Origin: Adiantum capillus-veneris
Taxonomy: Eukaryota > Streptophyta > Polypodiopsida > Polypodiales > Pteridaceae
Assembly: GCA_014529385.2 (NCBI GenBank)
Contig: CM043953.1
Coordinates: forward strand, 98,148,842-98,212,841
Direction of reading: 5' to 3'
DNA: 64,000 nt
Below the pieces are notes generated by a model. The model had not been told where the DNA came from. It did not search any database and saw nothing but the letters and a program-made list of their open reading frames with translations. Made by a program: the position numbers and the translations under genes. Each line of letters starts with the position of its first letter. Position 1 is the stretch's first letter. Shown here piece after piece: positions 24,250-36,232 of the stretch.

Positions 24250-25321
24250 CTATGAGCTTACATTAGTGTCTCTAGTACATGAAAGCAAGGGATGCACAAA
24301 ATTTCCCACAAACACATCCCATGAAACCAAGATACACTTTGTTTGCGGATGATACAACCTGTAAACTTTGTTTTCAGCACTATAACCAACAAAAATACAT
24401 TTGACAGCCTTATCATCCAATTTTCTACGTTGCATTTGTGGAATTAAAGCATATGCCAAACAACCAAAAATACGCATGTGCTCAATAGAAGGATTTTTAT
24501 CATGCCATGCTTCATATAGAGTCATAGAATCAAAGCTTTTGTGGGACACCCGTTAAGTACATAAGTGGCACACGTAATAGACTCAAGCCAAAATGAATGT
24601 GGTAAAGCTTGACTTTTGACCATACAACTTGCCATTTCCATAAGAGACCTGTTTTTCCTCTCACCAACACCATTTTGCTGAGATGTATTCAAAACTGTAC
24701 ATTGGTGTTTTATCCCACAACTAGCCAGAAATGCATTAAATTCATGAGACATATACTCCTCCCCTTGATTAAAACGAAGGGTGCCCATAGTACATTTTGA
24801 GATATTTTCAAACATAGCCAGAAATTGTTTGAAGCACATACACACTTTGGGCTTTGATTTAAGCAGATACACCCATGCATGCTTGGAGTAATCATCAATG
24901 AAAGTCATAAAGTAAAGGTAATTGCCCAAGGACAGGGTTTGCATGGGTCCACAAACATCACTATGCACAAGTTACAACATGCATGTGGCCTTAGCTGAAC
25001 CATCCTTTGGAAACTTTGAATGCTGCATCTTACCCAAAATACAACCTTCACAAACATGTTTGACAAGTGCTTCAAGTGATAGCAAAGAAGCAACTGTATT
25101 AGATTTTTACAAATGCAACAAACTGGCAAAATTCAGATGCCCAAAACGTGCATGCCAAAGGTTTTCATATGAAATAGCCTTAGAATCCACAACAACATTT
25201 GCAAAATTTTACCCACACTTGTCATACAAAGTGAGCTTATACAACCCATGACATAAAATGCTTGATGCAACAATCTCATCACCAAAATTGAGATCATGAA
25301 CTGTACATATATCATCCACAA
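24250..25321 (-). pseudogene. Copia-3 integrase pseudogene
   Basis: Frame 24522-24968 begins at the first Asp region (HSDVCGPM), continues through FIDDYSKHAWVY and TLRFNQGEEYMS, and ends past SQQNGVGERKNR. The catalytic Glu is kept, but the second Asp position reads Asn in the TLRFNQ block. The C-terminal piece is 24250-24549. The zinc region upstream (about 24970-25321) is scattered over frames. Confidence 0.85.
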
Positions 25322-25631
25322 ATTTCACAATGGACCAAGTCTAGCAAGTGCAGATACAGACAAAAGGTTCTTCTTGATCCCAAGTACATAAATTGCATCA
25401 ATAAGTGTGAAAGAACTACAATTCGCAGCAACCAGCAAATCATTCCAACTCCCTTGACAGGATAAGAGGCATTGTTGGGCACAAGTGACTGAATTCCCAT
25501 GAGGGACATCCTCGAGAGAGGTAAACAAGTCACAATGAGAGGTAATGTGCTTTGTAGCACCAGTGTCAAAGAACCACACATGAGCATGCACAGCAACTGA
25601 CAAACATGCATCATGGACAGAAGGATCATAA
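25322..25631 (-). pseudogene. Copia-3 protease pseudogene
   Basis: The piece 25325-25636 shows WFFDTGATKHITSH, an intact D-T-G protease motif, followed by the diverged pre-integrase region. Frame changes occur near 25325 and 25480. Confidence 0.82.
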
Positions 25632-25865
25632 AACATTATATTAGTAAATTTGGGAGTTTTTCAATTTCCACTCTCAAATTGATCTTAAGATTTGAACACA
25701 TGGACAAATGCTACCCAAATTTTTGAGATCATGGCTTGAAAGAGATTTTCAAGTACTACTCATGGAAGAGTTTGGCCTTAGCAAATATTTTGAGATGGCC
25801 AAATCTTTAAGATATTGGTGATTTTCAAATTGGCTCTAAAGTCTCAAACTCTCTAATATGGTGTT
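25632..25865. mobile_element. MITE-like foldback insertion in Copia-3
   Basis: A 234-bp segment absent from Copia-1 at the same place. The ends are inverted and imperfect: the left reads aacattatattag and the reverse complement of the right reads aacaccatattag, and similarity continues inward with mismatches. A 4-bp ATAA flanks both sides (25628-25631 and 25866-25869). There is no ORF. The superfamily is unclear because ATAA could hide a 3-bp TAA duplication. Confidence 0.7.
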
Positions 25866-25869
25866 ATAA

Positions 25870-26875
25870 GTGCACTTTGGCTAAAAGTCCATTCTACATC
25901 AATATTAGCATCACAGTCTCCTTTCATAGAAGACTCAACAATAACTGCATTTGTAGTGGAACCAGCCTCTTTCTTCTCAGCCTCTTTGGCCTTTAACTTA
26001 GGACACCGCTTTATCAAGCAATCATTAGCTTTACATTAATGGCGATGCATATTATTTTTGCCCTTATCATAAGAATTCCCATACGAATTGCTGCCAGCAA
26101 AAGCATTAGGAACATGTGATTTTGCACTCGCAGAAGAACCATGAGAAGTGGCTACATTGTTGTTGCCACCTTTTCTTAGCAGCAATAAAGGCCTATTCAA
26201 CTGCACAATGTCTAGTCTTGTTTTTTTTGAAAAGTAACTCTTGCAACAACAATGTGCATAATACATCAAACTTGACAACTTCTGGATTTCCTTGGGTCAT
26301 AAGTACTAGCAAAAGTGTGGTGGTAAGAATTTGGCAAAGCATTAAGAAAAGTCTGCACAAGGAAACTGTCAGAAATGACTTTGCTTGCAGAAATAAGTTT
26401 CTCATTGATATCCTTGACACTAGTAAGGAAAGTGTCCATATCATCCTCATCATGCATAATCTTTGACTCCAGCTCTTTACGCAACAATGCAATTTTTGCC
26501 TCATTTGGGACTTGCATAAAGACCAGCCAGAATATCCCAAGCCTATTTTGCAGATTTTGTTGAGAAAATGTGAGGAGTAATAGTGTGTTTCACAGACAAA
26601 ACAATCAATGCATGAGCTTGCACATCTTTTACATCCCAACGAGCTTGCTCAGCCGTAGGCAAAACAGCTACCCTGCCACCAAAACTTGTAGCATCCTCAA
26701 CATTGCCTACATCCTCAGAACCAGGATGTACATCAATGCCCTACATAATGTTCCGAACTCCCTTTGACACAAGGACATGTTGCATCATGTAAGCCCACAG
26801 AGGGTAATTTTCTAGATCCAATCTATCCTCAACATCAAACATCTTGAACACACCTGTGTTGTTGTCAGCCATGGA
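25870..26875 (-). pseudogene. Copia-3 Gag pseudogene
   Basis: Gag blocks matching Copia-1 are spread over frames 26036-26278, 26193-26639 and 26266-26517 (NEAKIALLRKELESKIMHDE, DMDTFLTSVKDINEKL). The start lies near 26870 in the MADNN context. An eroded knuckle/basic segment (RCPKLKAKEAE-like) lies near 26000. Confidence 0.82.
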
Positions 26876-27201
26876 GAATGCCGTACTTGATGTGAAAACT
26901 TACCAAAAAGAGGAGAAACAAATCAAGAACAACATGTGCTATTTAGAAAAGCCGTAGAAGACTGTACGGGACCTGTTATGCAAAAAATGGCACCGAACAA
27001 ATTTCTACATAAAATGACAAAATAGCATGTGTAGTACTCTTTGTAGTGGAGATGAAGGCCAAAATGAGCCCAAATAGAAAATATTTGTCGACCTGCGGAT
27101 GCTCACCAAAGCTCACAAAAATCAAAGAAAGTCAGCAGGCGTGTGCTGAAGCTGCTGGTGGTAACTAAGCATGGGAGGATGCAACTTGCTTTGATCCTAA
27201 T

Positions 27202-27431
27202 TGTTGGAATTAGGGTTGGAGGGAAACACACACAGATTGGAGCAGACAAGGGAAGCTCAAGGTACACAAGAGAGAGTATATTACTTAGTGTGCAATGTAA
27301 AAGATAGATAGCCCTAGAGTGATTGGTGTATATACAATGCACGAGGGAAAAAGCCTCCTAGTGAGGGAAAAAAATGCCTCGGAAGTCCTAAGTGTGTTCA
27401 TACACGCCACTACTACATGTATATGGTAACA
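27202..27431 (-). repeat. Copia-3 5' LTR
   Basis: 230 bp, starting tgttggaattaggg and ending ggtaaca, and diverged from the Copia-1 LTRs. The preceding ctttgatccta is a worn Met tRNA primer site. Confidence 0.9.
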
Positions 27432-27501
27432 CTTTTAAGTCTCTCACATGATTGGCCCATGTAACCAATATTCTCTTTTGAGATTTTTTGGCAAGTGGGG
27501 A

Positions 27502-28866
27502 TGTAACATTTAATACACTAGTAACTTGTGTGTAGCGAAAATTGATAACATAGTGAGCATTTCATTAAGAACAAGGTCCTAATGAGCATAGAGAGAGTAC
27601 TTAATTTGAGAAAGCAACATAGAAATTTATACATAGCTAGCTTGGCATAGACAATACTTGAAAAGAGAGAGAAATAGAACAATTGACAACATTTGAGGAC
27701 CGGATTTACATGGAGCCGGTCCCCCCTCCGTGGATTTGTATTATAGCTTCTCCCATCAAACGAGACTTTTGTACAATACAATTCTTGTGTTCCTTGACAA
27801 AACTCATTGGTGCAATGAAGATGGAAGCTTCATGCACCAAATCATGCTTGAAAAACACACCTAGTGTCCCTAGCCTCAGTCCCAAGACCTCACACACCTT
27901 CAAAAATGGTGAGAGCTAGCAAGGAATGAGGAGGAAAAAGATGTATCTTACGAGGAATAAGTATTCTCATCACATGATCACTATAATATTATAGCTTAGC
28001 TTAGTAATTAGCATGGTAGAGGATGTTAGGAAATATGACGTAGCTAAATAGATATTTGAGTAGATTACTTCATGGAGAGAGATAATTTTCACACACAAGA
28101 GATTATAGAGTCGAGAGAGAGAGAGAGAGTACACACGATGTACATCGTTCACCCAATGTGGGCTACATCCACGGGAAAGCAGGCACTTAATGGATTTAGT
28201 ACTTCAAACAAGAAGTAGGTTACAAAGGGATTATACCCTTAATAGAGCTCCTGCCTTGCTTCACTCTCACCACCTCACACCCACCTTGTTGCATCAACTT
28301 CACACTATGAAATGTGTGTAGAAATGGACTCCTTTTATAGGCCAAAAGGGCTGCCTTCTCTCATGAGAGGCAGCCATGTGTAGCCGCCCTTGCGAAGAAA
28401 AATCGGCTTTTGAATTCGGCCACCGGCCATTGAATTCGGCTACCGGCCACCGGCCATTGACTTTCGACCACCGACCACTGGCTATTGACCACTGGCTATT
28501 GACTACCGGCCAAACGGCCAAACGATTGGCCGTTTTCCGACCACTTTCCGATCGCCGTCCGACCATAATATTCCGGTGAAAACTGGGCGTGAAAATTTTG
28601 GTTTCCAACGAGTGATTTTAATTTCCGACGAGTGATTTTCTTCACGCATGATGGCTTCTCCTCATAACAGGGGCCTTACAAATGTGCGTTTTTAACACAG
28701 AAAATTACAAGGGGTAATGTAGGCTCCATACTTAACAGAGGAGATGAGCATGCCATTGAAGCTTGGTTCTTGGTTGGATTTGCATTCTGTAGCCAAGAAT
28801 TATCGGTGTAGGCCTCTACTTCTCAATGCTTGGAGAAGCAGATGGAGTTCTTCTTGCACACATGAG

Positions 28867-28902
<36 letters not shown>

Positions 28903-29381
28903 CAATGTGTTGGTAAAAAATGCAGCCCTCTCTCTCTTCTTGGTCGAACCCTCTTGCCAATTACTCTTGCTAGCCTCCCATTGGCTCCTGCAAAGCTTAG
29001 CCAATTACAAATTAGAAGCATAATTGATAGCCTTGTGACATGTGTCCCTCTTTCCCCTTTTGTGAGAGCTTTAGAGATAATTTAAATAATTTATTAAACT
29101 CTCATTGGATCGTTTAGTCTTCTGGTCAATAGGAATTAGGCAAGCCATTGGGCTGCTTGATGCTCATTGGACCCCTTGGTAGACCGTCCAATAGTCTTCT
29201 TGGGAGCTTAATTTCTATTGGTTCTTTTATCAAGCATTTAAAAATTACTTAGACTAATTTTACTCCAGCCTAATTCTCATTGGCCTACTTTATGGCCATC
29301 CAATAGGATTTGAGGGAAGATTGGGGGCAACTGGGCTAGGAGTCTGCCATGTGTTCGATATTCTCTTTGAGGGAAGCTTTG

Positions 29382-29429
<48 letters not shown>

Positions 29430-29803
29430 CTCCCTCCTCCCCTACTCTTAGGGATCTCCCCCTCCTTGATAGGGATGTGGAAAGACTTTTAAGTCTTTCC
29501 ACCACGATCCAATTTTCCCAGCTTTGACCATTTTGACTTTTTAATTAAAATTTTGATACTTTAGCCCATGGAAGTCTTAATGAAGCTAAACCTTATGTCT
29601 TTTAAGCTCCATTGGTGCACATTTCTTTTTTGCAAACTGTTCCCCTTTGGATCCCTATTTTCCCTCCTTTGAATCACTACTGAGACTGGTCTGGTAGCCT
29701 TACCAATATTCTAGATTTTACTCCCCTAGTACCTCCCCATATTAAATGATCAGTTTAACATGAGAAAATCATTTGGGAGAATTAGATATTAGTTTTTATG
29801 ACA
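27502..29803 (-). repeat. Gypsy-3 3' LTR, interrupted
   Basis: Begins TGTAACATTTAAT and ends tttttatgaca. It contains the hairpin block at 27698-27721 and TG runs at about 28868-28900 and 29383-29427. It is interrupted by a 714-bp solo LTR at 28024-28737. Confidence 0.93.
28024..28737 (-). mobile_element. Solo LTR of an unrelated family (LTR-C)
   Basis: 714 bp, starting tgttaggaaatatgacg and ending catacttaaca, flanked by GAGGA (28019-28023 and 28738-28742). It interrupts an LTR block that is continuous in the Gypsy-3 5' LTR. There is no ORF. A TATA-like CCTATAAAAGG on the minus strand near 28331-28341 suggests minus orientation. A short array of ccaccggcc/ccattga-type units lies at about 28415-28530. 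The family is not otherwise present in the window. Confidence 0.9.
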
Positions 29804-30159
29804 TTAACTCTCTCTTGAAATCATAGTCATCCTCGACTATGAGGTAGAGAAGATAAAGCCTAACCATTAGTCCGTTTGCTAGCGGGTAGAGGATACCTAT
29901 TTTACCCTACAAGACCATTCCAAAATGGATGACTAGTCCATTTGGTACTTGAGAGCCTTAGCTTCCACAAGCATGTGTGCACATTAGTCCGTATCAATAT
30001 TCCATAGTAGAGTGACAAAGGCTCTACTTGGTGTTTGGGAGACGTCGTCTCCACAAACATAATCCTACGCATGCATACTTATTAACATTTGTGCACAATA
30101 AAGAAAAAGAGAGTCTTATAAGACAAAAACCTTGTTCATTTAAACATGTTTACATTTGC

Positions 30160-30984
30160 TTACTCTAGGGAATCATTGTAAGCATTGAAAAGGTTTAGGT
30201 TATCCTTTAACTGTATGCCTTGCATCCATCTAGCATCTTCAAAAGGATCATTTTTAAAATTGATAAGATATCATCGGATAGTCTTACCGCCTCTCAATAT
30301 CTTGTCTACATGTCCGAGGATGGACTTGGGCCGCAACACCTCTTCTTGGTCCTCGATCTCCGGTGGGTCTTCAATGGTTTCTTCTTGAGGTGGTTGTCCT
30401 TTGTAAGGCTTTAGTAGGCTCATGTGGAAAGCATTGTGTATGAGACAATGGTTGGGAAACTTGAGTTGATAGGTCATCTCATTGATTGGCCTAAGAATCT
30501 GAAAGGGACCATAGTACCTTTTGGCTAACTTAGCATAGTACTTTTGGTGTCCTGTAGGATTCTTGCCCGTTGTGTGCCTTAATTGAGCCTTGGGAAACTT
30601 AAGCAAGACCCAATCATTTTGTTTAAAGTCTAGAGCTCTTTTGTGCTTATCAGTAGTAGCCTTTTGCCTTTGCTGAGATATGGATATAGCATCCTTAATC
30701 TTTTGAAAATATTCTTGCAGGTCTCGACTATATCCATCTACAATGAAGATCTTCCTATGTACCTTGAGTAGTAGGGGACTTTTTGATCTTACCTCAATCA
30801 CCTCAAAAGGTGTTTTTCTCATGGAACCATGTACAATGTTATTGTAAGCATACTCCACTAAAGGTAAGTACTTCTCCCATTGGGACTTTTGATCTACTTA
30901 TGTGACATAAGCTTTTAGTAGATCAAGAATTGTTAAGTTAGCTAATTCACTTTGGCCATCCGTTTGGGGATGATAGGCCAAAGA
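30160..30984 (-). pseudogene. Gypsy-3 integrase C-terminal tail
   Basis: Frame 30271-30858 matches residues about 1363-1560 of the Gypsy-1 polyprotein: EYAYNNIVHGS, FEVIEVRSKSPLLLKVH, KQNDWVLLKFPKAQLR and IHNAFHMSLLKPYKG. The chromodomain-like end runs to the stop at 30160 in another frame. The piece is cut at 30984 by Copia-4. Confidence 0.9.
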
Positions 30985-31306
30985 TGTAAAGAATGAGGAT
31001 GCAAGAGAGCTACACAAGACAAGCACAAAGCACAAAGAGATGGAAAGCTTCTTCTTCTTCTTCACAGAAAAGAGAGTACAAAATGACTACGTGCTAAAGC
31101 TGAAAAGTAGCACATATGTACATGCGGTCACTAAGTGTGAACTCGCTAGAAGCGTACTAGGCTGGCACTATAAGTGTAGTCCAGTTGTAGAATCACTGGC
31201 AGAGATTCTCCGTGTCGGTCACCTAACGCGCCAGTGAGTAAATGCCGTAAGCGGCCAAGACCCGTAGTGGATGCCAGCTCAAGGTGTAGAGCTCGACATC
31301 TCAACA
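30985..31306 (-). repeat. Copia-4 3' LTR
   Basis: Begins tgtaaagaatgaggatgc and ends catctcaaca. It is followed by ctccccctcgagc, whose complement is the polypurine tract. Confidence 0.96.
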
Positions 31307-32166
31307 CTCCCCCTCGAGCTCTGCATGTCGCAGAGTCCAAGCATAGTCCGGAAACGTCGAAGCTTCTCAGCTCCGAGGGCCTTGGTAAAGATATCCGCTA
31401 TCTGCTCCTCTGTGCTGACGTAGACCAAGTCGATGTCGCCCGCCAACACTCGCTCTCGAACGTAGTGGTAATGGACCTCTATGTGTTTGGTCGTGGCATG
31501 GAACACTGGGTTCCTAGCCAACTGCATGCTGCTGAGGTTGTCACAATGAATGACAATCTGCTGGTCCACCTGCACTCCCAAGTCCTCAAGTAATGTGCGT
31601 AGCCAAGCTACCTCGCACGCCGCAACTACTGCACCTCTGTACTCGGCCTCTGTGCTCGATAAAGCAATCGTAGGCTGCTTTTTGCTGCTCCAAGTAACAG
31701 CAGCACTCCCAAAAGAGAACATGAAGCCACTCGTAGATCTCCTATCAACAATGCTACCTGCCCAATCTGCATCTGTATACCCATACAATGCTAATGGTGC
31801 ATCTGCTGCATAGAACAATGCGTAGTCAAGAGTCCATTGCACATACCTAAGTGTGCGTCGTACTCCATCCAAATGTGGCTTCCTCGGAAGCTGCAAGAAC
31901 TGACTCTCCAAGCCTACTGTGTAGCTCAAGTCTGGCCTCGTGATAGTTAGGTAGATTAGACTACCCACCATCTTCCTGTACATATTGACATCCTCAACAA
32001 CATCACCCTTCTCTGCACTCAGCTTTGCATTCACATCCAAGGGAATAGAAATTGGCTTACAATCAGCCATACCATACTTTGACAATATGTCCAAAGCATA
32101 CTGTCTCTGTGATAGCCATACACCCTCTGGAGTCCCGATCACCTCAATGCCAAGAAAGTAGCGCAA
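31279..32166 (-). pseudogene. Copia-4 RT C-terminus and RNase H
   Basis: A 295-codon piece: RYFLGIEVIG, VGSLIYLTITRPDLSYTVG, then RNase H (GYTDADWAGS, STSGFMFSFG, SSTEAEYRGA, HCDNLSSMQLARNP) and the ADIFTKAL end. The frame runs into the LTR. It is separated from the upstream RT piece by one in-frame TAA at about 32174. Confidence 0.93.
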
Positions 32167-32175
32167 CTCGCCTAA

Positions 32176-33759
32176 TTATTTCATTTCAAACTCCTGTTTG
32201 AGAAGACCCTTCACATGGTCAATCTCCATAGCATTGTCACCAACAATAATAAGGTCATCTACATATATGGTAATGACCACAATCCCCACATCACTCTCAC
32301 GTACATAGAGTGAATGATCAGCATGAGATCTCCTAAAACCAATACTGACAAGATACTTGGCAATCCTGTCATACCATGCTCTAGAGCTCTGCTTCAAACC
32401 ATACAAAGCTTTGAGAAGTCTGCATACATAATCTGGGTAACCTAGATCGACATAACCAGGTGGCTGATCCATATACACTTCCTCTTGCAACTCACCATTC
32501 AAGAAGGCATTCTTTACATCCATTTGATGCATAATCCATCCTCTAGATGCAGCCACTGCTATGACAGCTCTCACAGTCGTCATCTTTGCCACTGGAGCAA
32601 AGGTCTCCTCATAGTCTATGCCATACGTCTGTGCATAACCCTTTGCGACCAGCCTTGCCTTGTGACGCTCAATGTTACCATCAGCCTTATGCTTGGTTTT
32701 ATACACCCATTTACAGCCAATAGCTTTCTTGCCACTTGGCAATGGAACCAACTCCCATGTGTCGTTTGCTTCCAATGCAGCCATCTCTTCATTCATTGCA
32801 TCATCCCAATGCACATTTCCAACTGCATCCTCAAAACATGTGGGCTCCACATCCTGTATCACCTTAGCCATGTAGGCTTGGTGATGCGCTAGATACCCAT
32901 CATAAGTAAATTTCTGAACTGTATTTCTGACTCTATTAGATCTGCGCGGTCTTGGGTCACTCCTTTGCCCTCTAGCATCTTCTTGTACTTTCCTTACACC
33001 AGGTGTCCTGACAGCCGGAATTCCAAATTCCTCATCAAGACTTTGTTCAGAACCATCTGAATCCATGTCTACATGTGAAAAGCCTGATGATGCATCAGCC
33101 ATAAAGGGAGGTTCGTCAACCTTTTCCTTTCCTTTTCGTGATACATTCCCTGTACCTGTTGGTGGAGTAACCTGCGTACGTAGTCTACCATTCCATGGTT
33201 TCTCAACAGAGCCACGAGAAGAGGACTCTTGTGGTCCACTCAAAACCTGTGACTTTGGCCTCACATTTTGTACAACCACATCATCTTTTACATCAGCCCC
33301 AATAGTGCCATGTGCATTACTGTACCAGCTGCTCATCTCATCAAAGACTACATCTCTGCTCACTCGTAATTCTCGTGTAGTAGGATTGTAGCACCTGTAC
33401 CCCTTTTGTTCAAGGGAATATCCCACAAGAATACATTTCTCTGCTTTAGGATCCAATTTCCTACGCAACTCATCTGGTACATGCACGTAAGCTATGCAGC
33501 CAAACACTTTCAAGTGTGCCAAATCAGGCTTTGTACCTGTAAACTTTTCCTCAGGTGTTACATCATGCACCGCAGCTGTAGGTGTCCTGTTCATAATGTA
33601 CACAGCTGTATTTACGGCTTCAGCCCAGAAATGATGAGGCATGTTCTTCTCATTCATCAATGCACGTGCAACCTCTGCAATGTGCCTGTTTTTCCTTTCT
33701 GCGACCCCATTCTGTTGTGGAGTATATCTGCATGTAAACTCCCTGCGTATACCATGCAT
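32176..33759 (-). pseudogene. Copia-4 integrase C-terminal core and RT
   Basis: A 527-codon piece starting at MHGIRREFTCRYTPQQNG. It contains the catalytic Glu (NGVAERKNRH), the HLKVFGCIAYVH block, an acidic linker, and RT with NDTWELVPLPSGKKAIG, MDVKNAFLNGELQEEVYM and LYGLKQSSRAWYDR. The intact YVDD is at residues 499-502. It ends at an in-frame stop right before the LGELRYFLG block. Confidence 0.93.
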
Positions 33760-34059
33760 TCGCAGAAAATCTAAAAAATCATTGGAGAATTACTCTCCCC
33801 CTCCATCTGACCTCAATGTCTTGATTTGCATATCTGTCTCCTTCTCAATCATGACTTTGAAGTCTTGAAAGTGACCAAACACTTCACTTTTGTTACGCAT
33901 GAAGTAGACCCATACTTTCCTTGTATGGTCATCAATGAAAGAGACATAATACCTGCAACCATGTATACTTGCAGTATTGGTTGGACCCCAAACATTTGTG
34001 TGCACCACCTCAAGTGGATTTTTACATACATTGCGCTCATGTGGAAATGAGCCCTTTGA
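33760..34059 (-). pseudogene. Copia-4 integrase N-terminal core
   Basis: Holds VHTNVWGPTNTASIHG, FIDDHTRKVWVYFM and IKTLRSDGGGE, i.e. the central Asp-containing part of the core. An in-frame TAA after GGGE and an in-frame TAG after QFGK upstream delimit it. The frame is otherwise continuous with its neighbours. Confidence 0.9.
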
Positions 34060-35627
34060 CTATTTTCCAAACTGGCATGCTGCACACACTTTATGCATAC
34101 CATCCACCTTGAATTTGGGCAAACCTTTTACAATCTGTTTTGATTGCATGCTGCGCAATCTCTGCTCATTGACATGGCCAATGCATTTTTGCCAAATGTC
34201 AACATCAGCCACAACACCTGTGCCCTGTGCAAATAATGCAACTTTTACCTCAGGCATGTCTACATTCAGCGTAAACATTCTGCCCACACATTTGCCCTCT
34301 GTGATCAGCTTACAGCCATTCTGGAAATCTTCTACATAAGAGCCATTTGGATTGAAGCGAATTTGCAAACCCTGTTCAACCATTTGTCCAACAGAAACAA
34401 GATTCTTTGTAATGTTTGGGACATGAAGTACATCTGCTAAGTACTTTGATTTCCCACTCTTCGTATTTAGAGGTATGTCCCCTACATGAGCAATGGGGTG
34501 AGCTGTTTCATCTCCTGTCTGCACATAGCCTGACACATCTGGTTTGCGCATATCTCTAAACCACTCTCCACGAGATGTCATGTGATTAGAGGCACCTGAA
34601 TCCACATACCAAACATCATCTTGGGTGGAATTCTCTGCTGTCATTGTATTCATTACATGCTGCATAACAAACATGCGCTCGTTTTTGCTGTCATCTGCAT
34701 CTCTGCTAGTAGATGCATAGTTGCCATGTTCTCTCTTTCCACTTGCTTTTCCCTTTGGACAGTCACGTGACATGTGACCTCTTTCACCACAAGTCCAACA
34801 TTCTCTGCTATCTGGAGTATGTTGCTGCCTGCTTGATCCTGCACCACGACCTCTTTGACTCCCCCTGCCTTGAGACTGGTTTCCCCTACCACCTGTATTG
34901 TTTTGATTTGATTGACCTTCCAGAAATTGGCCCCTGCAACCCCTTCGGCCTCGACCACGACCTCTACCTCTACCTCTGTTGGAGTTAGAATAGAAGGCCT
35001 GTTCAGAATTATTTCTGCCATGAGAAGAAGATGTGTCAAGGTTCTTCTCCTCAAGAATAAGCATAGAAATCAAATCTTGGAACACGGGGATGTCGTCTCT
35101 TGTTTTCATGGAAGACCTAAAATGTACATACTCATCTCCTAGACCATCCAAGCATGCACGGACAATGTCATCGTCGTCCACTGAGATTTTAATAGATCCA
35201 AGAGCCTCAATGATACTCTTGATCTTCAAGGCATAATCATTGATTGAGAGGTTGTTCCTCTTAACCTGATTTAGCTCCGACTTTAGTTGAAGCTTCGTGG
35301 CCTTGGTGTTCAGCTCGAACACTCTGCCTAAGTTTCTCCATGCAATGGCGGAGGTTTCAGCATCCTGTAGATAGCCATCATGCCATCTGTGATGCTCATA
35401 GAAAGCCAATACATCACTTTGCTCTGGCCTTGTTGCCAGTCCCTCAAAGCTTTCCTTTGTTCTGCTGTAGCATTTGCCTCGGGAATCTCTCGTTCCTTTT
35501 CATTGTCTCCTTCTACATAGTCCCAATAACCTTTTCCTTTTAGGAAATTTGTTATTCTGAACTTCCATGCAGGGTAGTTATTTTTCTCAAGCTTCTCAGT
35601 AACAATTTGACTGAAACCGTCAGACAT
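34060..35627 (-). pseudogene. Copia-4 Gag, zinc knuckle and protease
   Basis: Gag starts at Met 35627 (MSDGFSQIVTEKLEKNNYPAW). A one-base frame change near 35370 moves it into the 449-codon frame 34060-35409. That frame carries AWRNLGRVFELNTKATKLQ, a Gly/Arg/Asn-rich basic segment, a CCHC knuckle (CWTCGERGHMSRDC) and the protease motif WYVDSGASNHMTS. The pre-integrase region ends at CAACQFGK. Apart from the frameshift this half is well preserved. Confidence 0.93.
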
Positions 35628-35905
35628 CTTGAAGTACTAAGACAAAATAGCTGCAATCTGCAAAAACCTGCAAATCTGCTGAACCTGCTATCGTGGTACC
35701 TGTAACGCTTTCTACACTCAACGAGTGTCCACAATCAAGCGTATATACAACCACTGTACTTGTACAGTAAATCTCTGTATACTGCACTTTGGAGACCTGT
35801 TCAGAAACTTGTGCAAAAAAGGCATCTGGTCGTGGATTGCGAACGAAGGGATTGTGATGCTCTTGCTCTCTTAGCTTCTCTTGCATGCACCAGGCTCTGA
35901 TACCA

Positions 35906-36227
35906 TGTAAAGAATGAGGATGCAAGAGAGCTACACAATACAAGCACAAAGCACACAAACATGGAAAGCTTCTTCTTCTTCTTCACAGAAAAGAGAGTAC
36001 AAAATGACTAAGTGCTAAAGCTGAAAAGTAGCACATATGTACATGCGGTCACTAAGTGTGAACTCGCTAGAAGCGTACTAGGCTGGCACTATAAGTGTAG
36101 TCCAGCTGTAGAATCACTGGCAGAGATCCTCCGTGTCGGTCACCTAACGCGCCAGTGAGTAAATGCCGTAAGCGGCCAAGACCCGTAGTGGATGCCAGCT
36201 CAAGGTGTAGAGCTCGACATCTCAACA
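35906..36227 (-). repeat. Copia-4 5' LTR
   Basis: 322 bp and a partner of 30985-31306. The PBS is at 35894-35905 with no spacer. The leader between Gag and PBS is about 270 bp. Confidence 0.96.
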
Positions 36228-36232
36228 AAAGA

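Larger units (their letters stand above)
23208..27431 (-). mobile_element. Copia-3: old copia remnant, left part missing
   Basis: Same family as Copia-1 and colinear with it from RT to the 5' LTR. It begins immediately after the end of Gypsy-2, inside RT. The RT end, RNase H and 3' LTR that should continue left of Gypsy-2 are not present before 3755. The 5' LTR is 27202-27431. It carries a 234-bp MITE-like insertion and many frame breaks. It is the oldest layer of the left stack. Confidence 0.88.
30985..36227 (-). mobile_element. Copia-4: full-structure copia element with several stops
   Basis: 5243 bp with 322-bp LTRs (30985-31306 and 35906-36227) and target duplication AAAGA (30980-30984 and 36228-36232) inside the Gypsy-3 integrase. 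The PBS gctctgatacca at 35894-35905 directly abuts the 5' LTR. All copia domains are present, broken by one frameshift in Gag and three in-frame stops. The LTRs differ at about seven positions (about 2%). Confidence 0.96.

Noticed and set aside
32170-34065. RNA editing that restores the stops of Copia-4
   Set aside because: U-to-C editing is known for organelle transcripts of some ferns and hornworts, not for nuclear retrotransposons, and ordinary mutation explains the stops.
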